Source: Archangium violaceum (lineage in GTDB: Bacteria; Myxococcota; Myxococcia; Myxococcales; Myxococcaceae). Taken from it: a DNA stretch of 64,000 bases. The position numbers and the translations under genes are program-made. This document shows positions 44,271 to 53,113 of this stretch, piece after piece. Each line of letters begins with the position of its first letter. The stretch's first letter is position 1. The notes under the pieces are model-generated. The model saw only the letters and a program-made list of their open reading frames with translations, had not been told where the DNA came from and searched no databases. The DNA lies in contig NZ_CP069338.1 in NCBI RefSeq assembly GCF_016859125.1, positions 11,597,501 through 11,661,500 on the forward strand. Reading direction: 5' to 3'.

Positions 44271-45536
44271 TCACCCCGCTTCCACCTCGAGCTCGAGCCG
44301 CCCCTCGAGCTTGAGGCGCAGCAGGTGCCCCGCGAAGCGCTCGGACTCCTCTCGGGTGAGGATGCCGCGGAAGCCGGGCCCATCAGCCACCTCCACCTCC
44401 ATGACGGGCCCGCGCTGCAGCAGGCGGAAGAAGTCCTCGCCTCCCTCGGCGCGCGGCACGAAGACGGGCAGGAAGCCCTTCACGGGCAGCACCTCTCCCG
44501 GCGCGCGGACCCGCGCCACCAGGGCCGGCGCATCCGGACGCACCTCGCCCGGCGCCACTCCCTCCTCCGGGTAGAGCGGCGCTGGCGGCAGTGACACCTC
44601 CTCCGTGGAGTCGTCGAAGAGGAAGCCGTAACGCGAGGGGATGCGTCCGGTGAAGAGGTACAGCAGGAGCACGGAGGCATCGCCCCCCACTCGCTCCACA
44701 TGGAGGACGGCGCGCGTGGCGCCCACCTTGCGCAGCAGCAACCGCAGCCGCGGAGGCGATGCGCTCAGGTAGCGCCGCACCCTGTCCTGCACGGTGGAGC
44801 GGATCTCCTCGAAGGTCGCTCGGTAGCGGGCCTCGCTCTCCGCCTCGTCCTTCGCCAGCGCCTCGCGCGCCCGCGTCAGTTTCTCCTCCGCCTGACGCAG
44901 GAACTCCCGCATGGGCACGTCCGTGGAGGCCAGCGCCGACTCCGGTGCCGGTACCGCCCCGGCCGAACCCGTCCGCTCCTGGCTCGCCGCACGCACCGCG
45001 CCCACCAGGAAGGAGCCCTGCTGCTCCAACCGCTCGCGCTCCTCCTGGAAGCGCAGCCGCGCGGCGCCGTGCGCCAACCTCAACTCGAGCCACGCGTCAT
45101 AGGCGGACTCCAGCGTCTCCAGGTCCCGCACCCGGGCCAGTACCCCGCGTGTCACGGACTCGGCGGTCGCATCGGGCCGCGGAGGCTCGGGTGGCGGCGC
45201 TGGCCGTGCCGACACGGTCCCGGTGCGCGCCAGGGTCGTCTCCAGCTCGGCGCCCACCGCGGGCATGTCGTCGTGTGGGGTGATCCGGCGCGGCACGGGC
45301 ACGCACCCGGGAGGACTCACGGAGGGGCTCTCGCGCGACGCCTCCCGCCCTGGCCTCCGGGCATGGACGGGCGCTGGCAGCGGACTCCCTTCCTCCCAGG
45401 CGCCATCGAGGGCGGGAATCTCCTTCGGCGTGTCCCGCCGCTTCGGCGAGTCCTCGCGCTTCGACGCGGCACGTCCCGCGCCCTTCCCTGTCCGGCCCTT
45501 TCCTCCAGCCGGCTTGCGCTCCTTCCTCGACGTCAC
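44271..45536 (-). CDS. Uncharacterised coiled-coil protein
   Basis: 421 residues, not recognised. The first 45 residues are Lys/Arg/Gly-rich, and 45-130 are Pro-rich and presumably disordered. Residues about 135-270 are charged and helical with coiled-coil character (RFQEERERLEQQ, RQAEEKLTRAREALAKDEA). The last 140 residues form a compact mixed domain (YLFTGRIPSRYGFLFDDS, GFRGILTREESERFAGHL). No signal peptide. Not in an obvious operon. Confidence 0.6.
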   Translation of the reverse strand: MTSRKERKPAGGKGRTGKGAGRAASKREDSPKRRDTPKEIPALDGAWEEGSPLPAPVHARRPGREASRESPSVSPPGCVPVPRRITPHDDMPAVGAELETTLARTGTVSARPAPPPEPPRPDATAESVTRGVLARVRDLETLESAYDAWLELRLAHGAARLRFQEERERLEQQGSFLVGAVRAASQERTGSAGAVPAPESALASTDVPMREFLRQAEEKLTRAREALAKDEAESEARYRATFEEIRSTVQDRVRRYLSASPPRLRLLLRKVGATRAVLHVERVGGDASVLLLYLFTGRIPSRYGFLFDDSTEEVSLPPAPLYPEEGVAPGEVRPDAPALVARVRAPGEVLPVKGFLPVFVPRAEGGEDFFRLLQRGPVMEVEVADGPGFRGILTREESERFAGHLLRLKLEGRLELEVEAG

Positions 45537-45660
45537 GCAGCAAGCTCCCGCATAGGGTTCCGGAGTCTAGCGCCTGGAATGTCGAAGGGGCGACCCGGTC
45601 TGAGCGGATCGCCCCTCGATGGCCGCCCGAATCCCGGGCGGAGCCACGTCATGTCGGCGA

Positions 45661-45933
45661 CTAGGCGCTGCGGGACACGGACTCGGGGCGCTGCCCGTTG
45701 CCGTTGGCCAGGGTGTCCTGCTCTCGCTGCAGCCGGCTGCGCAGATCATTGCGCAGCTCGTTACCGGCCTTCGGGGCCATCAGCAGGCCCAGGCCCGCGC
45801 CCACCAGCATCCCCACGGAGAAGGCACCCAACGTGGGCAACAGCCAGTCCGCGGGACCCTTCTTGGTCTCCAGCCCGAACAGCTCGAGCAGGTCGTCCTT
45901 GTCCATCTTCTTCAGATCATTGGCGCTGATCAT
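45661..45933 (-). CDS. Small YtxH-like membrane protein
   Basis: 90 residues, start MISANDLKKMDK. One hydrophobic segment (LGAFSVGMLVGAGLGLLMAP) followed by a basic/acidic amphipathic tail (GNELRNDLRSRLQREQ), the pattern of YtxH/GvpP-like proteins. Last gene of a same-strand set of small membrane proteins from 47384 downward. Function unknown; such sets are often stress-related. Confidence 0.7.
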   Translation of the reverse strand: MISANDLKKMDKDDLLELFGLETKKGPADWLLPTLGAFSVGMLVGAGLGLLMAPKAGNELRNDLRSRLQREQDTLANGNGQRPESVSRSA

Positions 45934-45971
45934 CGCGTGCGCTCCTGTATGGCGGGTGGGGGAACAGTGAA

Positions 45972-46418
45972 TCACACCTGCGGGCCCTGAGGGCCGCCAA
46001 CGCCACCACTCCCGGTCATGTTGGACACACGACCGGCGCCCACCTCGACACCGTGCAGCGCCGCCTCGGCCATGCCGATGAGCTCGTCCTTGACCATGGG
46101 CAGCGCCGCCAGACGCACGCCCAGCCGGATGATGCGCCCGGTGGTGCGCGTGAAGAGGCCGCCGCCGAGCACGTAGCCCACGCCGAACGCCGCGGCCAGC
46201 ATCAGGTACGGGTTGCGATCCACGCGGCCCTTGAGGTCCAACGACTCCTGCAGGTCCGTCACCGCGCCGCGCGCGTCGTCCCACAGCTGCTGCGCGTCCG
46301 AGCCGATCCGGTCCACGCGATGGCCGAAACCCGCCTGCCCCTGCCCCTGATTGCCCTGCGCCTGGCCACCGTTGGCCGACTGGCCACCGTTGCCCGGGTT
46401 GCTCTGGAAGGTCGTCAT
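45972..46418 (-). CDS. Small membrane protein with Gly/Gln-rich N-terminus
   Basis: 148 residues. The first 30 residues are Asn/Gln/Gly-rich (GGQSANGGQAQGNQGQGQ), then an amphipathic helix (WDDARGAVTDLQESLDLKG) and one hydrophobic segment with glycine zipper character (LMLAAAFGVGYVLGGGLF). The C-terminus is Gly-rich. The family is not identified. Shares orientation and style with its small membrane-protein neighbours. Confidence 0.65.
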   Translation of the reverse strand: MTTFQSNPGNGGQSANGGQAQGNQGQGQAGFGHRVDRIGSDAQQLWDDARGAVTDLQESLDLKGRVDRNPYLMLAAAFGVGYVLGGGLFTRTTGRIIRLGVRLAALPMVKDELIGMAEAALHGVEVGAGRVSNMTGSGGVGGPQGPQV

Positions 46419-46455
46419 GTAGGAACTCCGAGTCTTCGAGAAAACGGTGACACCC

Positions 46456-46656
46456 TCAGCGGCGGGACGCGATGCGCCCGACGATGAAGCCCACGGCCAC
46501 GGCGCCCAGCAGGCACGTACCCGGGTTGGCGCGGATGAAGCTCACCACGCGGTTGTTCATGTCCTCCAGGTTGCGCCGCGCGTCCTCCAGCTGCGGAAGC
46601 ACGTTCTCCTGGAGCTGACGGGCCTTGTCCTGCAGGTTCTGCGCATTGACGTCCAT
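46456..46656 (-). CDS. Small DUF883-like membrane protein
   Basis: 66 residues, start MDVNAQNLQDKARQL. An amphipathic helix of about 35 residues precedes a single transmembrane segment with GAVAVGFIVGRIASRR at the very C-terminus, the layout of DUF883/ElaB-type ribosome- or membrane-associated proteins. The upstream bases read GAGAGGATCCC. Third gene of the cassette. Confidence 0.65.
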   Translation of the reverse strand: MDVNAQNLQDKARQLQENVLPQLEDARRNLEDMNNRVVSFIRANPGTCLLGAVAVGFIVGRIASRR

Positions 46657-46699
46657 GGGATCCTCTCGAGGTTGGAAGGGTGAAGGAAAGTGGGGCGTC

Positions 46700-46924
46700 T
46701 CAGCGCCGTTGGCTATTGCCGATGACGAATCCGATGAAGAAAGCCGCGCCCACGCATGTGAGGGGCCGTTCGCGCACCCACTCGCGCCAGTCGATGCGCC
46801 GCGCCACCTCCTCGCGCAGCTCGCCCACGGAGAGGATGAGCTCGGCACGGGTGCGCTCGATCTCCGCTCGGATCTGCTCGGGTGTCTTCTGGTGCATGAG
46901 CCTCGCCCTGCTGTCAGCGGCCAT
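46700..46924 (-). CDS. DUF3618 family small membrane protein
   Basis: 74 residues (a start 9 codons later, at MHQKTPEQ, is also plausible). The signature TPEQIRAEIERTRAEL is diagnostic for DUF3618, followed by a C-terminal membrane helix (CVGAAFFIGFVIGNSQRR). Its start overlaps the 3' end of the DUF1469 gene by 11 bases, showing translational coupling. DUF3618 and DUF1469 genes are regularly neighbours in bacteria; function unknown. Confidence 0.8.
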   Translation of the reverse strand: MAADSRARLMHQKTPEQIRAEIERTRAELILSVGELREEVARRIDWREWVRERPLTCVGAAFFIGFVIGNSQRR

Positions 46925-47384
46925 GACCGGCCCCCTGGGGAAGGACCGCGGGCTGGGCCTGCGCGGCCGCGGCGGGCGCCTGGGCGAGCACCGCCACGCT
47001 GCGCTCGAGCTCCTGGGTGGTCTCATCCATGACCCGGTGGGACTTCAGACGCATGGCGACCCGGGTGATGCCCAGGACGCCTCCCACGAGGTTGACCGCC
47101 CCCACCAGCGCGAGCGAGCCGGCCCAGCCGACCCACTGCGCCAGGACGGCGGCCAGCGCCCCACAGAGGAAGGCGTAGCCCACCAGCACGAAGGGCACGA
47201 ACGCGGCGATGAGCGCCACATCCTGGCCCATGATGCGCGCGTCCTCCATCAACTCCACGCGCGCCAGCGTCAGGTGCTGTGTCACCAGCTTGCTGAAACC
47301 ATCCGTCAACCGTCCAACGAGCGCGGTCAGTTTGCGCTCCGTTTCGGTGCCCAAGCCCATCTGCTCCCCGGCCGTCGCTCTCAT
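46914..47384 (-). CDS. DUF1469 / holin-X type membrane protein
   Basis: 156 residues. An amphipathic N-terminal helix (FSKLVTQHLTLARVELMEDAR) is followed by two transmembrane helices (LIAAFVPFVLVGYAFLCGAL and LALVGAVNLVGGVLGITRV) and an Ala/Gln-rich tail, matching the DUF1469 (Putative Actinobacterial Holin-X) architecture. A holin role is only a family name; no phage genes are near. First gene of the small membrane-protein cassette. Confidence 0.8.
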   Translation of the reverse strand: MRATAGEQMGLGTETERKLTALVGRLTDGFSKLVTQHLTLARVELMEDARIMGQDVALIAAFVPFVLVGYAFLCGALAAVLAQWVGWAGSLALVGAVNLVGGVLGITRVAMRLKSHRVMDETTQELERSVAVLAQAPAAAAQAQPAVLPQGAGHGR

Positions 47385-47491
47385 TCGGAGGCCCCAACGT
47401 AGGTCTCCCCAGTTCTCCGCGACAACCCCGTCACGAAGCGATTGTCCGGCGTTCGTCAGCGTCGGCCATCCGACGAGCCAGCGCCCCCAGG

Positions 47492-48256
47492 CTAGCCGAT
47501 GAGCTGCACCGGTGCCGAGCGGGGCGTCTGGCCCTCCATCGGGGCCTCGAAGCGCATCACCAGCGGCAGGTGATCCGAGGCCAACGCCGAGAGCGGAGTC
47601 CGGTGGGAGTGAAGCTCCAGCGGCCTCACGCCCGAGTCCACGTAGATGCGATCCAGGCGCAGCATCGGGAGGCGGGAGTGGTAGGTGCGCACCCGGATTC
47701 CCAGCTCCAGGGCCACGTCATGGATGGCCTGGCGGACCAGCCCGGGGACCGCGCCGGGCCCCCAATAGTTGAAATCTCCACACACCACCACGGGATCATT
47801 CCGCACGGCGTCCCGGAGGATGTCGGCGGACAGCAGCAGCGCCTCCTGGCGCCGGCGCTCGCGCATGCTCAACCCCAGGTGCAGGCAGAAGACGTGGAGC
47901 TGCCGACCATTGCCCAGGTCCAGATCGCAGCGCAGGGCGCCCCGGGGCTCGCGGCGCCCCACGCTCAGGTCGTAGTTCTTCGACTTGAGGATGGGCAGCC
48001 GCGAGAGGATGGCGTTGCCGTAGCGGCGGCCGTTGCGCACCACGTTGGGACCGAAGGCCATGTGCAGCCCGAGCATCTCCGCGAGGTGCTCGGGCTGATC
48101 CTCCCGGGCCGTCACGCCCCGGTAGTCCCCCACTTCCTGGAGGGCGATGATGTCCGCGTTGATCTCACGCAACACCTCGCCCACCCGGTGCAGGTCGAAG
48201 TGATCATCCGTCCCGATGCCGCTGTGGATGTTGTAGGAGACGAGCGTCAGTTCCAC
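47492..48256 (-). CDS. Endonuclease/exonuclease/phosphatase family protein
   Basis: 254 residues, a complete EEP fold: VSYNIHSGIG (Asn), IIALQEVGD (metal Glu), VFCLHLGLS, VVCGDFNYWG (Asp-Asn) and ASDHLPLVMRFE (catalytic Asp-His). Related enzymes include phosphodiesterases such as CdsA-type or sphingomyelinase-like proteins and DNA-repair nucleases; the substrate cannot be decided. No signal peptide. Probably co-transcribed with the gene 15 bases upstream. Confidence 0.9.
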   Translation of the reverse strand: MELTLVSYNIHSGIGTDDHFDLHRVGEVLREINADIIALQEVGDYRGVTAREDQPEHLAEMLGLHMAFGPNVVRNGRRYGNAILSRLPILKSKNYDLSVGRREPRGALRCDLDLGNGRQLHVFCLHLGLSMRERRRQEALLLSADILRDAVRNDPVVVCGDFNYWGPGAVPGLVRQAIHDVALELGIRVRTYHSRLPMLRLDRIYVDSGVRPLELHSHRTPLSALASDHLPLVMRFEAPMEGQTPRSAPVQLIG

Positions 48257-48271
48257 GTCCGGCCCACCCCG

Positions 48272-48733
48272 TCAGCCCTGAACGAGACGGAGCCGCTGCG
48301 CGGCCAGGCGGGCCGCTTCCATCGGCAGGGACAACAGCCGCCCCGTGGCCTTGGTGGCGTCCTGGATGCCCGACTGCAACGCGCGGAACTGGCGCAGGGC
48401 CTCGTCGAGCACGTCGCGCAGCGCCCCACGCGACAGCAGCGGCTCCTCGGCCAAGGGCAGCGCGCCGATGGGCTGGCCCCGGTTGGTCGCGGTGGGCTTC
48501 ACCGGAGCGTTGGCGGACAGTCCCGCCAGTGCCTCGAGCTGCGCGTTCATGGCGCGCACGTGGAACATCTCCTCCGTCTCCGCATGACTGCGGCCGTAAT
48601 GGATCTCCTTGTCGCTCCGGCGCTCCGTCGCGCGCCGCTCGGACAGGGCTTGCTTGTCCCGGCGCCGCAGACTGCGGCTCGGAGTCGAGGTCTTGGCTAC
48701 GGTGTAGTGCTCGAAGCTATACGAACGCGGCAT
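48272..48733 (-). CDS. Uncharacterised basic helical protein
   Basis: 153 residues, start MPRSYSFEHYTVAK with GGGGGAG upstream. N-terminal third very basic (SRSLRRRDKQALSERRATERR); the rest is helical. Not recognised. Adjacent downstream is the EEP-family gene, so a joint role is possible. A stretch of about 250 bases separates it from the divergent M23 peptidase gene. Confidence 0.6.
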   Translation of the reverse strand: MPRSYSFEHYTVAKTSTPSRSLRRRDKQALSERRATERRSDKEIHYGRSHAETEEMFHVRAMNAQLEALAGLSANAPVKPTATNRGQPIGALPLAEEPLLSRGALRDVLDEALRQFRALQSGIQDATKATGRLLSLPMEAARLAAQRLRLVQG

Positions 48734-48952
48734 CCGAATTTCTCCCCCTCGAAAAACACCCCAAATACGCCCCAAGAAAACGGATGAACGGAAGCTAGGA
48801 AGCCGTACGGGCGGAGTGAATGCTGAAGCTCAACAGGGGCCTGCCCGTCCGCCTGCCCATCAATGGAAGGAGCATGCGCCATCTCCGCTCCCGGAGCCCG
48901 GCGCTGACAGCCTCGGGGCCGACAGTTGGGGGGTTGTCGATGTCGTCCATCG

Positions 48953-48981
48953 TTGACGCCCCCCCGGCCTGCACGCATATC
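48953..48981 (+). promoter_or_regulatory. Candidate promoter of the M23 peptidase gene, leaderless type
   Basis: TTGACG at 48953-48958, 17-base spacer, CATATC at 48976-48981; the GTG start is at 48990 without a Shine-Dalgarno. The 17 bases around the -35 box are identical to those at the nuoC promoter. Confidence 0.4.
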
Positions 48982-48989
48982 TCGCGACC

Positions 48990-49901
48990 GTGCACATCTA
49001 CCCCCTCCGACGGCTTCCGTTCCTCCTGCTGGCCCTCGGCCTGTCCGCCCTCGCCGCCGAGGAGCGGCCCCTCCTCTCCCTCCAGCCCGTGGCCGCCCGT
49101 CCGGGAGATCCGGTGCTCGTCACCGTGCGAGGCCTCGCCCAGGCCCCCACCGGGACCCTCGGAGAGCGCCCCCTGCGCTTCTATCCGGTGCGCGACGGTT
49201 TCCAGGCCCTCACCGGGCTCGCGGTGGAGCAGGTGCCGGGACAGGTGCCGGTGAAGGTGTCGGTGCCCGCCACCAGCGGCGCCGCGCCCACGGAGCTCTC
49301 GGGCACGCTGGACGTGGTGGCCCCGGGCTGGCCCGAGCGGAGGCTGAAGGTGGCCAACAAGTTCGTGAAGAAGAAGCCGGCCCCCGAGGTGCAGGCGCGC
49401 ATGGAGGCGGACAGGGCCGCCTTCGCCGCCGCCTTCGCGCAGTCCTTCGTCGCGCCCCTCTTCACCGAGAACTTCGCCTGGCCGCGCCAGGACACCATCA
49501 CCGCGCCCTATGGCGATCTGCGCACCTTCAACGGCAAGAAGCAGAGCCAGCACTTCGGCACCGATCTGCGCGGGGCGGTGGGCGTGCCCGTGTACTCGGC
49601 CAACGCGGGCACGGTGGTGATGACGCGCGACGCGTACGCCTCGGGCAACACGGTGCTCGTGTACCACGGGGCCGGCCTCTACACGGCCTACTTCCACCTG
49701 TCGGCCACGGACGTGAAGGACGGCCAGCGCGTGGAGCGCGGCCAGCTCCTGGGCAAGGTGGGCGCCACCGGCCGCGTCACCGGCCCCCACCTCCACTGGG
49801 GCGTGAAGGTGGATGACCTGTGGGTGGATGGCGAGACGCTGCTCGAGCTCGACTTCAACGGCGGCGGCGCCCCGGCCGTTACCCAGCGCGACAAGCCGTA
49901 G
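48990..49901 (+). CDS. M23 family (LytM-type) peptidase
   Basis: 303 residues with a signal peptide (LPFLLLALGLSALA). An N-terminal beta domain (about 25-110) precedes the M23 domain: zinc ligands in QHFGTDLRG (H-x3-D), and HLHWGVKV (H-x-H), plus the GNTVLVYHGAGLYTAYFHLS strand. All residues of an active peptidoglycan endopeptidase are present. GTG start directly after a promoter-like sequence. Probably acts in the periplasm on cross-links. Convergent with the enoyl-CoA hydratase gene. Confidence 0.92.
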   Translation: MHIYPLRRLPFLLLALGLSALAAEERPLLSLQPVAARPGDPVLVTVRGLAQAPTGTLGERPLRFYPVRDGFQALTGLAVEQVPGQVPVKVSVPATSGAAPTELSGTLDVVAPGWPERRLKVANKFVKKKPAPEVQARMEADRAAFAAAFAQSFVAPLFTENFAWPRQDTITAPYGDLRTFNGKKQSQHFGTDLRGAVGVPVYSANAGTVVMTRDAYASGNTVLVYHGAGLYTAYFHLSATDVKDGQRVERGQLLGKVGATGRVTGPHLHWGVKVDDLWVDGETLLELDFNGGGAPAVTQRDKP

Positions 49902-49921
49902 GGCTCACCACGTCGAGGAGC

Positions 49922-50710
49922 TCAGCGGTCGTTCCACTTCGGGGGACGCTTCTCGACGAAGGCGGTGACCCCCTCGGCGGCGTCCTCGGCCAGCACGTTG
50001 AGGGACAGCTGCGAGGACAGGTACTCGATGGCGGCTGGCAGGGGCAGGTCCTCGGCGGTGAAGAAGGCGCGGCGCCCCAGGGCGAGCACCGCCTGACTCT
50101 TTCCGGCGAGCTTCCCCACGAGCCCCGCCACCGTCGCATCCAGCTCCGCCGCGGGCACCACCCGGTTGAGCAGCCCCAGCGCGAGCGCCTCGCGCGCGGA
50201 CATCCGCTCCCCCGTCATCACCATCTCCAGCGCCCGCTTGCGGCCCACGTGCCGCTGCAGCAGCGCCATCATCATCATGGGGAAGAGCCCCACGTCGATC
50301 TCCGGCGTGCCCAGCTCGGCGTGCTCGGTGGCCACGGCCAGGTCACACCCGAGCACCAGCCCCAGCCCACCCGCGAGCGCATGTCCATTGACGCGCGCCA
50401 CCGTGGGCTTGCGGAGGTCCTGCAGCCGCAACAGCAGCCGGCCGTAGACGCGGCGCCCCTCGTGGGTGGCGAGGAAACCACCCTCCCCGCCCATCTGCCC
50501 GAGGTCTCCCCCGGCGCAGAACACCTTCTCGCCCGCGCCGGTGAGCACCACCACACGCACGGCGGGGTCCGCCTCCGCCCTGTCCAGCGCGGCCAGCAGC
50601 CCGTGCAACACCTCGGGCGAGAGCGCGTTGCGAGCCCTCGGCCGATCGATCGTCAGGAGCGCTTGCCCGCCTTCGGCCTGGTACCGGACGACGCTTTCTC
50701 CTGCTTCCAT
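49922..50710 (-). CDS. Enoyl-CoA hydratase/isomerase family protein
   Basis: 262 residues, start at ATG 50710 with GGAGGTGTC directly upstream. Crotonase fold: RPRARNALSPEVL, VFCAGGDLGQM (oxyanion hole), NGHALAGGLGLVLGCDLAVA and the second catalytic region GTPEIDVGLFPM, where one of the two usual Glu residues is retained. Substrate unknown. Its first 58 bases lie inside the 3' end of the TetR gene, so the pair is tightly coupled and the regulator likely controls this enzyme. Confidence 0.9.
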   Translation of the reverse strand: MEAGESVVRYQAEGGQALLTIDRPRARNALSPEVLHGLLAALDRAEADPAVRVVVLTGAGEKVFCAGGDLGQMGGEGGFLATHEGRRVYGRLLLRLQDLRKPTVARVNGHALAGGLGLVLGCDLAVATEHAELGTPEIDVGLFPMMMMALLQRHVGRKRALEMVMTGERMSAREALALGLLNRVVPAAELDATVAGLVGKLAGKSQAVLALGRRAFFTAEDLPLPAAIEYLSSQLSLNVLAEDAAEGVTAFVEKRPPKWNDR

Positions 50711-51366
50711 GACACCTCCGAGGAAGTGGCGGCGCCGGGGAGGACGCCATGAAGGAAGGAATTGGCGATCTGCACCTTGGCGCGCTCGAGCGCCTCGGGG
50801 CTGCGGTCCTCCACCAGGCCCGACACGAAGGCGGTGAGCCCCATTTCGATGGCGCCGAAGAGGAGCGAGGCACACAGCATGGGGTCCGCGTCCGCGCGCA
50901 GCTCGCCCGCGGCCTGGGCGCGCGAGAACATCTCCGCGGACATGCGGATGGTGTCGAGGAAGGCATGCTGCCGGCTGACGACCTGGGTGCCCGCGGGGCT
51001 ACGGGCGACCTCCAGGATGAGCACCTTCACCGCGCGGGGATCCACCCGGTAGGCCTCGAAGGCCACCTCCGCGATGCCGTGCACCTTCTGCTCGAGCGAG
51101 CTGCTCTCGTCCTCGGCCACCGCGCGGATGCGCGAGACGAAGCCGCTCCACCCCGTCTCGACGACGGTCTCCAGCAGCTCGTCCTTGTTCTTGAAGTAGT
51201 GGTAGACGAGCCCGTAGGCCACGCCCGCCTCGCGCGCCACGTCCGCGATGCGGCAGCCGTGGTAACCCTTGCGCGCGAACACGTCGATCGCCGCGCGCAG
51301 GATGGTGCGGCGGCGCTCGTTCTCCCGGCTCCCTGCCTCCTCCGACTTGCTCTGCCGCTGACTCAC
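50653..51366 (-). CDS. TetR family transcriptional regulator
   Basis: 237 residues. HTH at about 20-65 (ILRAAIDVFARKGYHGCRIADVAREAGVAYGLVYHYFKNKDEL is the classic TetR DNA-binding helix set). The C-terminal ligand domain begins with FVSRIRAVAEDESSS and resembles fatty-acid-responsive regulators. The 3' end overlaps the enoyl-CoA hydratase gene by 58 bases in another frame, an operon that hints at acyl-CoA metabolism. Confidence 0.92.
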   Translation of the reverse strand: MSQRQSKSEEAGSRENERRRTILRAAIDVFARKGYHGCRIADVAREAGVAYGLVYHYFKNKDELLETVVETGWSGFVSRIRAVAEDESSSLEQKVHGIAEVAFEAYRVDPRAVKVLILEVARSPAGTQVVSRQHAFLDTIRMSAEMFSRAQAAGELRADADPMLCASLLFGAIEMGLTAFVSGLVEDRSPEALERAKVQIANSFLHGVLPGAATSSEVSWKQEKASSGTRPKAGKRS

Positions 51367-51456
51367 GCGGTGTCTCTCCCCAGTTGATTCGCCAATCGGC
51401 CGGGGAGGACGCTACGGAGGCGGGAGCCCGGGGTCAATGCCCTTGCCGGGCATCCG

Positions 51457-53016
51457 TCACGGGAAGATATCTCCGTAGACCCTGGGGGCGGAGATGATGA
51501 CCTTGTGGCCATCCTGCGGGGAGGCGGTGAAGCCACAGCCGGCCGTCACCTGCCAGTTGATGGCCTTCGGGTAGTCCGGCACGATGGGATTGGAGGGGTC
51601 GCGCACGTCCTGGATGACGTAGCGCATGCGCGTGTAGGCCGGATAGGTGAAGGCCATGCCCTTGGTGTGCTTCTCCACCTTCACCGGCCCGGCCGTGCCC
51701 GCCTCGCAGCCGTCGTCGTTGCTGTTGCGGGCCAGGCTGTTGAACCAGGGGTCCGCGACCAGGAAGTCCGCGAGCAGCTGGTCGAACTTGGAGAGGTGAT
51801 GCGGGCCCGGCGACTCCGGCAGAATCGGGCGGATGACGGACTTGTGACTCTCGCCCGAGGCGGGCGCGCGACGGTCCTGCTCATGCGGCCAGCCCGTCCA
51901 GAGGATGCGCTCCTGGACCCAGATGAGCGAGACGGCGTCGTACCTACCGTTCTTGCCGTCCCACTTGCCGTTGCCGTTGGCGTCGACGTAGCGCTCCGCG
52001 CCTTCCGATCCATCCTCGCGCGTCGCATCCCACGTGCCGTTGTCGTTGTTGTCGACGAAGGGCTCGGTCAGGTCGACGAAGGGCTCGCCCTGGTCATAGA
52101 CGCCATTGTTGTTGAGGTCGTCGAAGGCCTCCTCACCCGTGGTGATGGCGATCATGCTGACCAGGTTGTCGCGGGGGTTGTTCTCCCTGCCCGGGCGGAT
52201 GGGATCCGGCCGGCGGGGCTCCTGGAAGTTGTAGGGTCCCGCGTAGTGGGTGATGGGATCCTCGACCCAGTTGAACGGATGCATCCACAGCGGGGCGATG
52301 TACTCGCCGGTGTGGGTGGTGTCGTTGAGCGGGTTCCAGGTGAAGGTGCCCGGCTTCACGTCGTCGGGGAGCGGCAGCGAGGTCTTGTAGAGGACCAGGG
52401 CGTTGCCCACCACGTCGGTCACGCTGGTGGCGCTGGGGCCGATGGTGCCCGCCTCGGTGAGGAAGGAGACCTGTGCCCCGGCGATGCCATCGCCGTTGCG
52501 ATCCGCCACGTGGGCGATGCAGTCCACCTTCACGCCCGCGATCAGATGACGCGTCTCGTCAAAGGCGCCAATGGCGTGAACGCCGCCGGAACCCTCACCG
52601 GCGACGGAGCCGCACTGGAAGGTGAACTGGCGGGCGGAGGAGCTGGCACCCGCGAAGGTGACGGCGGGGCTGACCGCCGACTTGTCGCCTACCCGGGCCG
52701 TCACCACGACCGAGGACACACGGCCACCGTTGGCCACCACCTGGGTGGAGGCGATGCCCGAGGTCACGTCGGTGGTGGCCTCCGTGGGGTTGAGCTCGAT
52801 GCCGGAGACGGGCGCCTGCACCTCGAAGGTGACACGCACGCCCGGCTGAGGTTGACCACGGGAGTCGATGGCGCGGAAGCGCAACGTGGTGATTTCCCCC
52901 AGCTTGGGCTGAGCGGGAGATTGGTCCACGAACTCCAGCGTGGCCGGGAGCGGGGCCTGGCAGGCCGCGAACACTCCACTCGCGACCGCCATAAACACGG
53001 CGAGACCCAGACGCAT
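51457..53016 (-). CDS. Surface protein with Ig-like (Big_1) domain and Ca-type loops
   Basis: 519 residues from ATG 53016, AAGGAG upstream. Signal peptide with a borderline lipobox (FAAC, C19). Residues about 30-120 form a bacterial Ig-like domain (ITTLRFRAIDSRGQPQPGVRVTFEV), a second (about 155-215) contains VADRNGDGIAGAQVSFLTEAGT. At about 300-350 come three D-x-(N/D)-x-(N/D)-G calcium-loop motifs (DLNNNGVYDQGE, DNNDNGTWD, DANGNGKWD). The C-terminal domain is unassigned. Likely an exported adhesin or structural protein. Confidence 0.7.
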   Translation of the reverse strand: MRLGLAVFMAVASGVFAACQAPLPATLEFVDQSPAQPKLGEITTLRFRAIDSRGQPQPGVRVTFEVQAPVSGIELNPTEATTDVTSGIASTQVVANGGRVSSVVVTARVGDKSAVSPAVTFAGASSSARQFTFQCGSVAGEGSGGVHAIGAFDETRHLIAGVKVDCIAHVADRNGDGIAGAQVSFLTEAGTIGPSATSVTDVVGNALVLYKTSLPLPDDVKPGTFTWNPLNDTTHTGEYIAPLWMHPFNWVEDPITHYAGPYNFQEPRRPDPIRPGRENNPRDNLVSMIAITTGEEAFDDLNNNGVYDQGEPFVDLTEPFVDNNDNGTWDATREDGSEGAERYVDANGNGKWDGKNGRYDAVSLIWVQERILWTGWPHEQDRRAPASGESHKSVIRPILPESPGPHHLSKFDQLLADFLVADPWFNSLARNSNDDGCEAGTAGPVKVEKHTKGMAFTYPAYTRMRYVIQDVRDPSNPIVPDYPKAINWQVTAGCGFTASPQDGHKVIISAPRVYGDIFP

Positions 53017-53113
53017 CTGAGAAGGCTCCTTACGAAGGGGAAGAACGCCGCGCGCCACTGACGCACAGCCAACATTCCCCATCTTCCCGGTCTCAGATGC
53101 GTCCCGTCAAGGA

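Noticed and set aside
46914-47384. Phage lysis module (holin)
   Set aside because: The holin-X name is a family label; no endolysin, phage structural gene or integrase is near.
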